A stretch of 64,000 nt of DNA from the NCBI RefSeq assembly GCF_900312745.1, contig NZ_OMPD01000014.1:1054001-1118000 (forward strand), read 5' to 3'. This DNA comes from Aquimarina sp. AU58. GTDB taxonomy: Bacteria > Bacteroidota > Bacteroidia > Flavobacteriales > Flavobacteriaceae. Of this stretch, positions 36,915 to 45,714 are shown piece by piece. Each line of letters begins with the position of its first letter. Position 1 is the first letter of the stretch. The position numbers and the translations under genes are program-made. The notes under the pieces are model-generated. The model had not been told where the DNA came from, made no database searches, and saw only the letters and a program-made list of their open reading frames with translations.

Positions 36915-37955
36915 ATGAATGTGAAGAAAAAAGACATAAGAACCTTAACTAAAGATCAGTTACGGCTTTTCTTTGAAGAAAATGGAGATAAATCTTTTAG
37001 AGGAAATCAGGTTTATGAATGGCTATGGAGTAAAGGGGCTCATAGTTTTAATGACATGACCAATATTTCTAAAGCCACTCGAAAAATACTGGAGGAAAAT
37101 TTTGTAATCAATCATATTCAGGTTGATCAAATGCAAAGAAGTACGGATGGTACGATTAAAAATGCGGTAAAACTGCATGATGGATTAATAGTAGAATCAG
37201 TGCTAATTCCTACTCCGACCAGAACTACAGCATGTGTGTCATCTCAGGTAGGATGTAGCTTAGATTGTAAATTTTGTGCAACAGCTCGACTAAAAAGGAT
37301 GAGAAACCTTAATCCCGATGAGATTTATGATCAGGTAATGGCTATAGATAAAGAAAGTCGACTATATCATAATCGCCCTTTATCAAATATTGTATTTATG
37401 GGTATGGGAGAGCCTTTAATGAACTATAATAACGTATTGAAAGCTATTGATAAAATCACTTCTCCCGATGGATTAGCAATGTCTCCAAAAAGAATCACAT
37501 TATCTACTTCTGGTGTGCCTAAAATGATTAAAAAAATGGCAGATGATGAGGTGAAATTTAAATTAGCAGTTTCATTACATTCTGCAATAGATGAAATAAG
37601 AACATCAATAATGCCTTTTAATGAAACATTTCCGCTGGTAGATCTTAAAGAAGCATTAGAATATTGGTACCAAAAAACAAAAAGTAAGATCACATATGAG
37701 TATGTGGTTTGGAAAGGGATAAATGATAGAAAAGAAGATATAGAAGCTTTGATACGATTCTGTTCTTATGTTCCATGTAAAGTAAATTTAATAGAATATA
37801 ACCCAATAGATGATGGAGCATTTCAACAAGCATCAAACAAAGCAATTGAAAACTATATTCATGCGCTAGAATCTCATGGTATTGTTATCAATGTTCGTCG
37901 CAGTCGCGGAAAAGATATAGACGCAGCTTGTGGTCAGTTAGCCAACAAATCATAG
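36915..37955 (+). CDS. rlmN: 23S rRNA (adenine2503-C2)-methyltransferase
   Basis: The 346-aa radical-SAM enzyme methylates A2503 of 23S rRNA and A37 of some tRNAs. The cluster motif Cys114-x3-Cys118-x2-Cys121 (CSLDCKFC) is intact, VFMGMGEPLMNYNNV follows, and the C-terminal SRGKDIDAACGQLA contains the conserved catalytic Cys. ATG 36915 gives the family-typical start (KKKDIRTLTKDQL); the frame is open for 23 more codons upstream, but that stretch overlaps the terminator and promoter. Confidence 0.95.
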   Translation: MNVKKKDIRTLTKDQLRLFFEENGDKSFRGNQVYEWLWSKGAHSFNDMTNISKATRKILEENFVINHIQVDQMQRSTDGTIKNAVKLHDGLIVESVLIPTPTRTTACVSSQVGCSLDCKFCATARLKRMRNLNPDEIYDQVMAIDKESRLYHNRPLSNIVFMGMGEPLMNYNNVLKAIDKITSPDGLAMSPKRITLSTSGVPKMIKKMADDEVKFKLAVSLHSAIDEIRTSIMPFNETFPLVDLKEALEYWYQKTKSKITYEYVVWKGINDRKEDIEALIRFCSYVPCKVNLIEYNPIDDGAFQQASNKAIENYIHALESHGIVINVRRSRGKDIDAACGQLANKS

Positions 37956-38078
37956 AACTACTCCTTATATTTATTAAATTAAAGGTAATATTCTTGATAT
38001 ATAACAGTATCGGTTTCAAAGAAAAACTATTTACGCTATCTTCGCGTTACTATAGAAAACAGAATCAAGTACAGCATA

Positions 38079-39056
38079 TTGAAAGTTGTAGAACAAATAA
38101 AATTACCGATCATTGATGAAATGGAACTTTTTGAACAAAAGTTTTCAGAATCAATGACCTCTAAGGTAGCCTTACTCAATAGAATTACACATTATATTGT
38201 AAATAGAAAAGGTAAGCAAATGCGACCTATGTTTGTTTTTCTGGTCTCTAAAATGGTATCTGGAGGAGAAGTAAACGAACGAACATATCGGGGAGCTTCG
38301 GTAATAGAATTGATTCATACTGCAACTTTGGTTCATGATGATGTCGTAGATGACTCTAATCAAAGGCGAGGCTTCTTTTCTATTAATGCCTTATGGAAAA
38401 ACAAAATAGCAGTTTTGGTAGGGGATTATCTATTGTCAAAAGGATTATTACTCTCTATTGATTATGGAGATTTTGATCTTTTAAAGATTATTTCGGTAGC
38501 AGTAAGAGAAATGAGTGAAGGAGAACTGTTGCAAATCGAAAAAGCTAGAAATCTTGATATCACAGAAGAGATATATTATGAGATCATCCGCCAGAAAACA
38601 GCGACATTAATAGCGGCTTGTTGTAGTTTGGGCGCATGTTCTGTATCCCCGGATTCTGATGATGTTGAAAAAATGAGAAAATTTGGAGAACTCATCGGAA
38701 TGGCTTTTCAGATTAAAGATGATTTATTTGATTATGGAGATACAGCCATAGGAAAACCCACCGGGATTGATATTAAAGAACAAAAAATGACACTCCCTCT
38801 TATCTACACACTAAATCACTGCACTAAAGAAAAAAAGAAGTGGCTTATTAACTCGGTAAAAAATCATAATAAAGATAAAAAAAGAGTTAAAGAAGTTATA
38901 GACTTTGTAAAAATAAGTGGAGGATTGGAGTACGCCATTAAAATAATGCATCAATTTAAAAATGAAGCACTTTCCATCTTATCAGAATATCCGGATTCAG
39001 ATTATAAATCTTCTTTAGAACTTATGGTTGATTATGTTATCGACCGAAAAAAATAA
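38079..39056 (+). CDS. Polyprenyl diphosphate synthase
   Basis: The 325-aa trans-prenyltransferase has both aspartate-rich motifs, HDDVVDDS (first DDxxD) and KDDLFDYGD (second), plus GKQMRP at the IPP site. It makes a long-chain polyprenyl diphosphate, most likely the octaprenyl or similar side chain of menaquinone. The start is TTG at 38079: it gives the KVVEQIKLPI N-terminus I know from relatives, while the first in-frame ATG (38118) would cut this off. Small gap (123 bp) after rlmN; the promoter is not obvious. Confidence 0.92.
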   Translation: MKVVEQIKLPIIDEMELFEQKFSESMTSKVALLNRITHYIVNRKGKQMRPMFVFLVSKMVSGGEVNERTYRGASVIELIHTATLVHDDVVDDSNQRRGFFSINALWKNKIAVLVGDYLLSKGLLLSIDYGDFDLLKIISVAVREMSEGELLQIEKARNLDITEEIYYEIIRQKTATLIAACCSLGACSVSPDSDDVEKMRKFGELIGMAFQIKDDLFDYGDTAIGKPTGIDIKEQKMTLPLIYTLNHCTKEKKKWLINSVKNHNKDKKRVKEVIDFVKISGGLEYAIKIMHQFKNEALSILSEYPDSDYKSSLELMVDYVIDRKK

Positions 39057-39178
39057 TTAGAGGCTTTTTAGTATTAAAAAAAACGGTACGCAATAGGCGT
39101 ATAATGAGTTTCTTAAGAAAGAAAGATGTCAATTAATTCTAAATATTTATAACACAACATTAATTATTTTAAATACGA

Positions 39179-39207
39179 GGCAACCTTTTTATTTTTATTC
39201 TCGTCTA
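39179..39207 (+). promoter_or_regulatory. Candidate ECF-type promoter of the sigma factor operon
   Basis: GGCAACC (39179-39185), a 16-nt spacer, and CGTCTA (39202-39207) match the AAC / CGTC pattern of ECF sigma promoters and not the TTTG/TAnnTTTG pattern seen elsewhere in the window. It lies 33 bp ahead of the sigma gene. Confidence 0.5.
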
Positions 39208-39240
39208 TGTAAATAGAAGATCTAATTAATTGATTTTATA

Positions 39241-39810
39241 TTGAAAGTTATTCAATTTTATAAAAGCGAAACCCAACTCATTAAAAGGGCAGCAAAGCAA
39301 TATCGCGATGCACAGCATCAGCTATACAATCAGTATGCGCCCAAAATGCTTAGTGTGTGCAGGCGATATATTAAGGATATTCATTTTGCAGAAGAAGTGA
39401 TGCTTGGTGGGTTTTTAAAAGTTTTTATGAATCTGAATAAATTTAAATTCGAAGGAAGTTTTGAAGGATGGGTGCGAAGAATTATGGTTAATGAATCGAT
39501 CTCTTTTTTAAGAAAAGAAAAACAAGTTCTTTTTACCGAAGAAATAACAAGCTATACCGAAGAATCCTGGAACAATATTAATACAGAATTAGAAGTAGAC
39601 CAGATTCAGGAACTAATAGATAGTTTGCCAGAAGGATATAGAATGGTATTTGTACTATATGCTATAGAAGGATACAAGCATAGCGAGATAGCTAAAATGC
39701 TAGAGATTTCTGAAAGTACTTCAAAATCTCAACTATTTAAAGCTAGGAAAACGTTGCAACAAAAGTTAAACCAACAAAATAAGATAAGTAATGGCGCCAT
39801 TGAAATTTGA
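39241..39810 (+). CDS. ECF (sigma-70 family) RNA polymerase sigma factor
   Basis: The 189-aa protein has region 2 (about 25-95: LYNQYAPKMLSVCRRYI, FLKVFMNL, FEGWVRRIMVNESI) and region 4 (about 125-175: LPEGYRMVFVLYAIEGYKHSEIAKMLEISEST). It starts at TTG 39241, which gives the usual KVIQFYKSE N-terminus; no ATG is available nearby. The next gene, a membrane protein that may hold the sigma factor, overlaps by 20 bp. A candidate ECF promoter upstream suggests self-control. Confidence 0.9.
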   Translation: MKVIQFYKSETQLIKRAAKQYRDAQHQLYNQYAPKMLSVCRRYIKDIHFAEEVMLGGFLKVFMNLNKFKFEGSFEGWVRRIMVNESISFLRKEKQVLFTEEITSYTEESWNNINTELEVDQIQELIDSLPEGYRMVFVLYAIEGYKHSEIAKMLEISESTSKSQLFKARKTLQQKLNQQNKISNGAIEI

Positions 39811-40621
39811 AGAAAAGATGAAAGACAAGCTAGAACAGCGCGCTATACAGCCTTCTGGTGATTCTTGGGAGCGATTAACAGCGCAATTAGATAGCGCAAA
39901 AAAACAAAAAAAGGAAAATAAAAAAATCCAATGGTATGGTATTGCTGCCATCTTTGTTGGAGTCTTGGTCCTGACTTCTATACTAATGAATCAAAATCCA
40001 GTTTCAGAACAAAATAACATCCAATTTGTCGATAATAGTAATAAGATTATAAAAAATGAAAGTATTGAGGTAGTTAAAAATAAAGACGTTCAACAAAAAA
40101 ATATAGAAAAAAGTAATTCTAAAATTGTAGAAGAAAACTCGATATCTAATAAGGTTGTAACACCATCTCTTAAAAAGGAAAATAAAAATCTCAAAAAGAA
40201 GAATATTTCCTCAGAAATTACAATGTCGAGAGATAAGACTGCAAAAAAGATGTTAGAAAATAGGGAATATGATACAGGACTAGCAGAAAATGATAAAAAT
40301 GCCAATAGGATTAAAAATAAAGCTTTACCTGTAGATTCTTTAATTATTGAAGATAAGGTGGTGGCAGGAGTAGTAGCACAAATTCAAGAGCTTCAAAAAA
40401 AGAATACTCAAGTGACCGACGATGAAATCAATGCATTATTACTTGAAGCGCAAAGAGAAATTTCAACAGCAAAAATATTAAAATCTAGTACAGTGAGTGC
40501 ATCAAACCTTCTGCAAGATGTAGAAGCAGAACTTGATGAGACTTTTAAACAACGTGTTTTTGAAGCGCTTAAAACAGGTTTTCAGAAAGTTAAGACAGCA
40601 GTAGTAGAAAGAAATAATTAA
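39791..40621 (+). CDS. Putative anti-sigma / membrane-anchored partner protein
   Basis: The 276-aa protein has a cytoplasmic N-terminus with EEKMKDKLEQRAIQPSGDSWERL, one membrane helix (about 48-66, YGIAAIFVGVLVLTSILM) and a long charged Lys/Asn/Glu-rich outer part. The N-terminal segment recalls proteins next to ECF sigma genes in Flavobacteriaceae. Neither a zinc anti-sigma motif nor a FecR domain is seen, so anti-sigma activity is inferred from position (overlap with the sigma gene) and topology only. Confidence 0.7.
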   Translation: MAPLKFEEKMKDKLEQRAIQPSGDSWERLTAQLDSAKKQKKENKKIQWYGIAAIFVGVLVLTSILMNQNPVSEQNNIQFVDNSNKIIKNESIEVVKNKDVQQKNIEKSNSKIVEENSISNKVVTPSLKKENKNLKKKNISSEITMSRDKTAKKMLENREYDTGLAENDKNANRIKNKALPVDSLIIEDKVVAGVVAQIQELQKKNTQVTDDEINALLLEAQREISTAKILKSSTVSASNLLQDVEAELDETFKQRVFEALKTGFQKVKTAVVERNN

Positions 40622-40645
40622 AACCATTCATCAATCAAATAATCA

Positions 40646-40676
40646 GCAATCTCCCTGTTATATCCAGGGAGATTGC
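40646..40676. other. Perfect 12-bp hairpin between anti-sigma-like and barrel genes
   Basis: GCAATCTCCCTG (40646-40657) and CAGGGAGATTGC (40665-40676) with a 7-nt loop. No T-run follows on either strand, so it is not a normal terminator. It ends 17 bp before the next ATG and may set the relative level of the two parts of the mRNA. Confidence 0.6.
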
Positions 40677-40693
40677 AAACAAAATTCAAAAAA

Positions 40694-41734
40694 ATGAAGA
40701 CGATAGTTACAATAGCTACATTTGTGGGCGTGGCACTTTTTGCCCAATTATCAAGTGCGCAGGAAGCAAGTGATAATGTAGTAGAGCAATTGAAACAGCA
40801 GAAAGAACGTGTTATTAATGCAGAAAAAGAAGCACTAAAAAAGGAAGTAGAAGAAATTAATGAAAAGCTGGTAAATGAAGAAATAACCAAAGAAGATGCG
40901 CAAAAACTTAAAGAAGAAGCTGCTAAGATACATGCCCTTAATATTGAAAATAGAATAGCTATCATAGAAAATAAAATTGCACTTTTGGAACGCAATGAAG
41001 GGGATGCTATTGAGTTTTTAGAAAAAGATCTAGAATACAATCTTACTTTCTTAGGGTTTAATTTTGGATCTGATAAAGACAGAGAAATACCATATGATAG
41101 ACGTACGACATCAAATTTGGTAATTGCTTTTGGACTTAACAATGCAATTGTAGAAGGACAATCATTAGATGATTCTGATTATAAAATTTCTGGAAGTAGG
41201 TTTTTTGAAATTGGGTGGGCCTGGAAAACAAGAGTATTTAAAAACACCAACTTCCTGAGAGTTAAGTACGGGATTTCGTATACTACTAATGGTTTAAAGC
41301 CCACAGATAATAGATATTTTGTAGAAAATGGTAATCAAACCACATTAGAAGAATTTAGAGTAGAATTAGATAAGTCCAAATTTAGAATGGATAATCTTGT
41401 CGTTCCTGTGCATCTTGAATTTGGACCATCAAAAGTGAGAGAAACAGAAAAAAGTATACGATATTCTACTAGAAATAGATTTAGAATTGGTCTGGGAGGA
41501 TATGTTGGAGCAAATATAAGTACTCGCCAAAAATTAAAATATAAAGAAAATGGCGATCGTGTTAAAGATAAGATCAAAAGAGATTATAATACCAGTGACC
41601 TGGTATATGGATTAAGCGGATATATTGGTTTTGGAGATATGTCTATATATGCCAAGTATGATCTGTCTCCGATTTTCAAAAATGCAGAGATTGAGCAAAA
41701 TAATGTGTCGTTAGGATTACGTTTTGACTTTTAA
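40694..41734 (+). CDS. Outer-membrane beta-barrel-like protein with N-terminal coiled coil
   Basis: The 346-aa protein from ATG 40694 has a signal peptide (KTIVTIATFVGVALFAQLSSAQ). A charged Glu/Lys-rich coiled coil follows (about 25-100) and then alternating strands typical of a barrel, ending in LGLRFDF with the terminal aromatic expected for outer-membrane insertion. It is third in the sigma/anti-sigma operon and may be the envelope component whose state the pair reports on or whose level it sets. I know no named family. Confidence 0.75.
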   Translation: MKTIVTIATFVGVALFAQLSSAQEASDNVVEQLKQQKERVINAEKEALKKEVEEINEKLVNEEITKEDAQKLKEEAAKIHALNIENRIAIIENKIALLERNEGDAIEFLEKDLEYNLTFLGFNFGSDKDREIPYDRRTTSNLVIAFGLNNAIVEGQSLDDSDYKISGSRFFEIGWAWKTRVFKNTNFLRVKYGISYTTNGLKPTDNRYFVENGNQTTLEEFRVELDKSKFRMDNLVVPVHLEFGPSKVRETEKSIRYSTRNRFRIGLGGYVGANISTRQKLKYKENGDRVKDKIKRDYNTSDLVYGLSGYIGFGDMSIYAKYDLSPIFKNAEIEQNNVSLGLRFDF

Positions 41735-41842
41735 TCGATAAATAAATTGATACAGTTACCCGTATATTTTATAAAATTAATGGACTATAATAGATGAAAT
41801 AGTTTTTTGTTAATAAAGTAGGAGCAAGTAATGATTATTTTA

Positions 41843-41878
41843 AAAGGGCGATATGACTATATCGCTCTTTTGTTTTTT
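41843..41878 (+). terminator. Rho-independent terminator after the barrel gene
   Basis: AAAGGGCGATAT pairs with ATATCGCTCTTT (one G-U pair) around a 4-nt loop; a long T-run follows. The next 371 bases (41879-42249) are AT-rich and show no gene or clear promoter. Confidence 0.85.
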
Positions 41879-42249
41879 TTACCTCATAAGTTGTTTGAGT
41901 TATGATTCTCAGACCTTTATTTAATGGCTATCCTATTAAATCGATATGCTAAACATTTATATTTTTTTGTTAAATAATTTACTAATAGTGAATATTTGTT
42001 AAATATATAAATAAAAGTATTGCCCTTAAATTAATTATGGTTTTAACGTAACCATTTGAATGTAAGTATTTTATGACAATTTATTTTTTTGTTTCTAGAT
42101 GAAATATTCTATATTTATCCAAGTCATAGTTGAAATAATTCTTTCCAAAATTTTAATAACGATTCTACATTTTTTGCCTCAAAATGTTAGTCGTTACTAC
42201 TTATGCTGAAATTGGTATAAAACCGAACAATTAACCAAATTTCACTCAT

Positions 42250-45200
42250 ATGAAAACTAAATTTTTTTATTTAACATTATTCATGTTTTGCAGCTTCGGG
42301 CTGCTAGCTCAACAAGGGACTCCTGTTAAAGCCAATGCCGTAAGCAAAGCGGTTTATAAAAAGGATATCCCAGCATTTTCTAAAATGAAAAACATTATTT
42401 CTGCTGCAGGACTTCAGCATGTCGCTCCACCTAAGCGTAGAGGAAGTAATACTTTTGTTCCAGGAAAAGGTTTCCCTAAAGGAAATGATCCTCTTATCGA
42501 GCAACAAAAAAGTGCTAGTAAAATGGCAATTCGAGCTCCAATAGCATCTTTTGATGCTCATGTAGGAACTGTATTAAATGATGCAACAGGGGCTATTGGT
42601 CCTAATCACTATGTGTATGCATTTAACTCTGGTTTTGGTATCCTCGATAGAACGGGTAACGTTCTATTGGCAGAAGCTTCTTTGGCAACTTTGTTTCCAG
42701 GAGAAGATTTGGGAGATCCAGTGGTGGTATATGATAATTTTGCCGAGAGGTTTATTATCATGGAGTTTAGTAACTCACCAAATGGATTTTTAATAGCCGT
42801 TTGTAAAGGACCGGATCCAGTAAATGATGGATGGTCTACTTATAGATTTAATACAGGAACATTTCCTGATTATGAAAAATTATCTATCTGGCATGATGGG
42901 TATTACATTACTGCAAACAAAGATCAAAATGCTCCAGATACCAATAATGTAGTATTTGCAGTAGAACGAGATAAGATGATTGCAGGAGAAGCATCTGCAC
43001 AGATGGTAAGTTTTCCATTGCCAGGAGCAGAAACAAATGGGTTTTATAGCCCAGGAGGATTTAATGCTACAGGTACAACACTTCCTCCGGCAGGTGTAGG
43101 ATGTTCTATAGTGTATATGCAAGACGATAGCTGGTCTGGAATTTCGACAGATCACCTAAAAATCTGGACAACCAATGTAGATTGGACGACTCCAGCAAAT
43201 TCTACGATTTCACAACCGCAGGTGCTCAATACAACACCTTTTGACAGTGTATTTGATAATGGATCTTTCCAAAATCTTGATGAACCAGGTAGTGGACCAG
43301 ACATAGATGCATTACAGGCAACTATGATGTATATGACAAACTATAGACGTTTTGGTACTCATAACTCTGTGGTAATGAATTTTGTGGTAGACTTAGATGG
43401 TAATGATAGCTTAGCTGGTATTCGTTGGTATGAACTTCGACAAACTGCAGATGGGCAACCATGGACTATTCATCAAGAGGGTACATACACACAACCAGAT
43501 GGACTTAGTGCTTTTTGTGGAAGTATTGCTCAGGATTCACAAGGTAATATCGGGTTGGCATATACGGTAGTAAGCACTAGCGTGTATACTTCATTACGAT
43601 ACACTGGTCGATTAGCTAGTGATCCGGTAGGAACGATGACTGTTGCAGAACAGGTTTCTGCAGATGGAGATAGCCAAAATAATAGAGGTGATGGTCGTTA
43701 TGGAGATTATGGTCAAATGACTATTGATCCATTAGATGATAAAACTTTCTGGCATATTAGTGAGTATATGAAAGGACCAGCTCCTAATGTAAGAAAGAGT
43801 CATGTTGTAGCTTTTAGAATCGAACCAGATACTCCGGATACAGAAGCTCCTACAGCTCCTGCTAATCTAACTGCATCTAATACTACAGATGTTTCTACTT
43901 CATTGAGCTGGGACGCATCTACCGATAATATAGGAGTTACTGGATATGACGTATATCAAGATGGTACGGTAGTGGCAACTGTAGCTACAACTACAGCAGA
44001 TATTACTGGGTTAACAGCAAGTACCTCTTATGATTTCTCTGTAAAAGCAAAAGATGCAGCAGGAAATGAATCTGTTGCAAGCGCAACAATTACTGTTACT
44101 ACAGTTGCACCAGATACTCAGGCACCAACTGTACCTGCAAATTTAACAGCGTCTAATACTTCAGCAGGTCAGACAACCTTAAACTGGGACGCATCTACAG
44201 ATAATGTAGGTGTTGCAGGATATGATGTATTACAGGATGGAGCAGTAGTTGCTACTGTAACGACTACAACTACTATAGTAACAGGACTTTCTCCTGAGAC
44301 TACATATGAGTTTAAGGTGTTAGCTAAAGATGCTGCCGGAAATGAATCAGCTACCAGTACACCAATAAGTGTAACTACTCTAGCCGCAACAGGATGTTTA
44401 AATGGAGTTGCTGTTCCATATAGTGAAAGTTTTGAAAGTGATTTTGGAGGATGGACACAAGCATCAGGAGATGATCTGGACTGGTCAAGAGATTCTGGAG
44501 GTACACCTTCTAATAATACAGGACCTTCAAGTGCAGATGATGGATCAACTTATATCTATGTTGAAGCATCTGGAAATGGTACTGGATATCCAAACAAAAG
44601 AGCAATTCTTAATTCTCCTTGTGTTGACCTTAGCGGTGCTACAGCGGCTGTATTTTCATTTAGTTATCATATGTATGGTGGTACTGATTTTGGATCACTA
44701 GATGTTGAAGCAAGTAATGATGATGGTGCAACCTGGACCAGTATTTGGAACAAAAGCGGGAACCAGGGGAACTCTTGGCAAAATGCTACAATAGATTTGG
44801 CAGCGTATCTTGGGGTTGGACTACAATTACGATTTAATCGTGTAACTGGGAATACCTGGCAAGCTGATGCAGCAATAGATAAAATATCACTTACTAGTGA
44901 TACTGCAGGAAATTGTGCTACTGGTGATTTATCATTAAGTATAACATTTGACAACTATCCAGAAGAGACTTCTTGGACATTAACTGATGCAGGAGGTACA
45001 ACTGTAGCTTCAAAAAGTTATTCTACAGCAAATCCAGATGGGTCTACTGTTACAGAAACTATTAGTGCACCAGCTTCAGGAAGTTATACATTTACAATTT
45101 CTGATTCTTTTGGAGACGGGATTTGCTGTTCTTATGGTAATGGGTCTTATACATTATCAAGTAGTGCAGGTACAATTGCTTCAGGAGGAGAGTTTACAAG

Positions 45201-45513
45201 TTCTGATGCTACAGAGTTTTGCGTACAGGGATCAAGTGTAAGGCTGGATACTTATGAATTAACAGATGTTAACTCAAATGACAAACGATTTATGTTGTAT
45301 CCAAACCCAACTACCGGTATTTTAAATATATCAGTTGGTAAGACACCAATCCAGAAACTAGAGATTTTCTCTATGTTTGGTCAAAAAGTTCGTAGTATTG
45401 ATGATCAGGGAATTAAGCAAATTGATGTAAGTAACCTTACAGCGGGAACTTATTTTGCAAGAATTACTGCTAAAGAAACTATTGTTACAAGAAGTTTTAT
45501 TGTAGCGAAATAA
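42250..45513 (+). CDS. T9SS-secreted multidomain protein with FN3 and MAM domains
   Basis: The 1087-aa protein has the signal peptide KTKFFYLTLFMFCSFGLLAQ. Residues about 60-525 form a large beta-rich domain of unknown type. Two fibronectin type III modules follow (about 531-618 and 621-712; both with APANLTASNT and WDASTDN-(I/V)-GV), then a MAM-like domain (about 716-890), then a Cys-bearing beta domain with DSFGDGICCSYGNGSY (about 895-1000). The last 80 residues are a type A T9SS sorting domain (YPNPTTGILNI, LTAGTYFARI). It should be exported by the gliding/T9SS machinery and attached to the surface. No catalytic motif was found in the N-terminal part. Confidence 0.88.
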   Translation: MKTKFFYLTLFMFCSFGLLAQQGTPVKANAVSKAVYKKDIPAFSKMKNIISAAGLQHVAPPKRRGSNTFVPGKGFPKGNDPLIEQQKSASKMAIRAPIASFDAHVGTVLNDATGAIGPNHYVYAFNSGFGILDRTGNVLLAEASLATLFPGEDLGDPVVVYDNFAERFIIMEFSNSPNGFLIAVCKGPDPVNDGWSTYRFNTGTFPDYEKLSIWHDGYYITANKDQNAPDTNNVVFAVERDKMIAGEASAQMVSFPLPGAETNGFYSPGGFNATGTTLPPAGVGCSIVYMQDDSWSGISTDHLKIWTTNVDWTTPANSTISQPQVLNTTPFDSVFDNGSFQNLDEPGSGPDIDALQATMMYMTNYRRFGTHNSVVMNFVVDLDGNDSLAGIRWYELRQTADGQPWTIHQEGTYTQPDGLSAFCGSIAQDSQGNIGLAYTVVSTSVYTSLRYTGRLASDPVGTMTVAEQVSADGDSQNNRGDGRYGDYGQMTIDPLDDKTFWHISEYMKGPAPNVRKSHVVAFRIEPDTPDTEAPTAPANLTASNTTDVSTSLSWDASTDNIGVTGYDVYQDGTVVATVATTTADITGLTASTSYDFSVKAKDAAGNESVASATITVTTVAPDTQAPTVPANLTASNTSAGQTTLNWDASTDNVGVAGYDVLQDGAVVATVTTTTTIVTGLSPETTYEFKVLAKDAAGNESATSTPISVTTLAATGCLNGVAVPYSESFESDFGGWTQASGDDLDWSRDSGGTPSNNTGPSSADDGSTYIYVEASGNGTGYPNKRAILNSPCVDLSGATAAVFSFSYHMYGGTDFGSLDVEASNDDGATWTSIWNKSGNQGNSWQNATIDLAAYLGVGLQLRFNRVTGNTWQADAAIDKISLTSDTAGNCATGDLSLSITFDNYPEETSWTLTDAGGTTVASKSYSTANPDGSTVTETISAPASGSYTFTISDSFGDGICCSYGNGSYTLSSSAGTIASGGEFTSSDATEFCVQGSSVRLDTYELTDVNSNDKRFMLYPNPTTGILNISVGKTPIQKLEIFSMFGQKVRSIDDQGIKQIDVSNLTAGTYFARITAKETIVTRSFIVAK

Positions 45514-45540
45514 TTTCTGAACAAATAAAAAATTAATGTT

Positions 45541-45574
45541 AAGAGGCTGTCTTTTTTAGACAGCCTCTTTTTTT
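45541..45574 (+). terminator. Rho-independent terminator after the T9SS gene
   Basis: A perfect 12-bp stem (AAGAGGCTGTCT / AGACAGCCTCTT) with a five-T loop, followed by TTTTT. Confidence 0.9.
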
Positions 45575-45612
45575 ATTAAATCAAGAAGAGGACAGTGTTT
45601 CAGGAATTATAT

Positions 45613-45620
45613 TATTTTTG
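45613..45620 (+). promoter_or_regulatory. Promoter -7 box of dnaG
   Basis: TATTTTTG is a perfect TAnnTTTG match; the predicted leader to the ATG at 45715 is about 88 nt. Confidence 0.4.
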
Positions 45621-45714
45621 CGTTGAGCTTGTCGATATAAGTAAAGACAAACTTTTGTAGTAGGATTCTCAATAAAGTACTTACTGCTCAATATTAATTA
45701 TATAATACCAGATA

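Noticed and set aside
37928..38116. Short open frame between rlmN and the polyprenyl synthase gene
   Set aside because: It overlaps the ends of both genes in another frame and its translation has no protein-like features.
40618..41142. Long open frame antisense to the barrel gene
   Set aside because: Its translation is low-complexity Ser/Leu/Phe, a mirror of Lys/Glu-rich coding on the plus strand; the plus-strand protein has a signal peptide and operon context.
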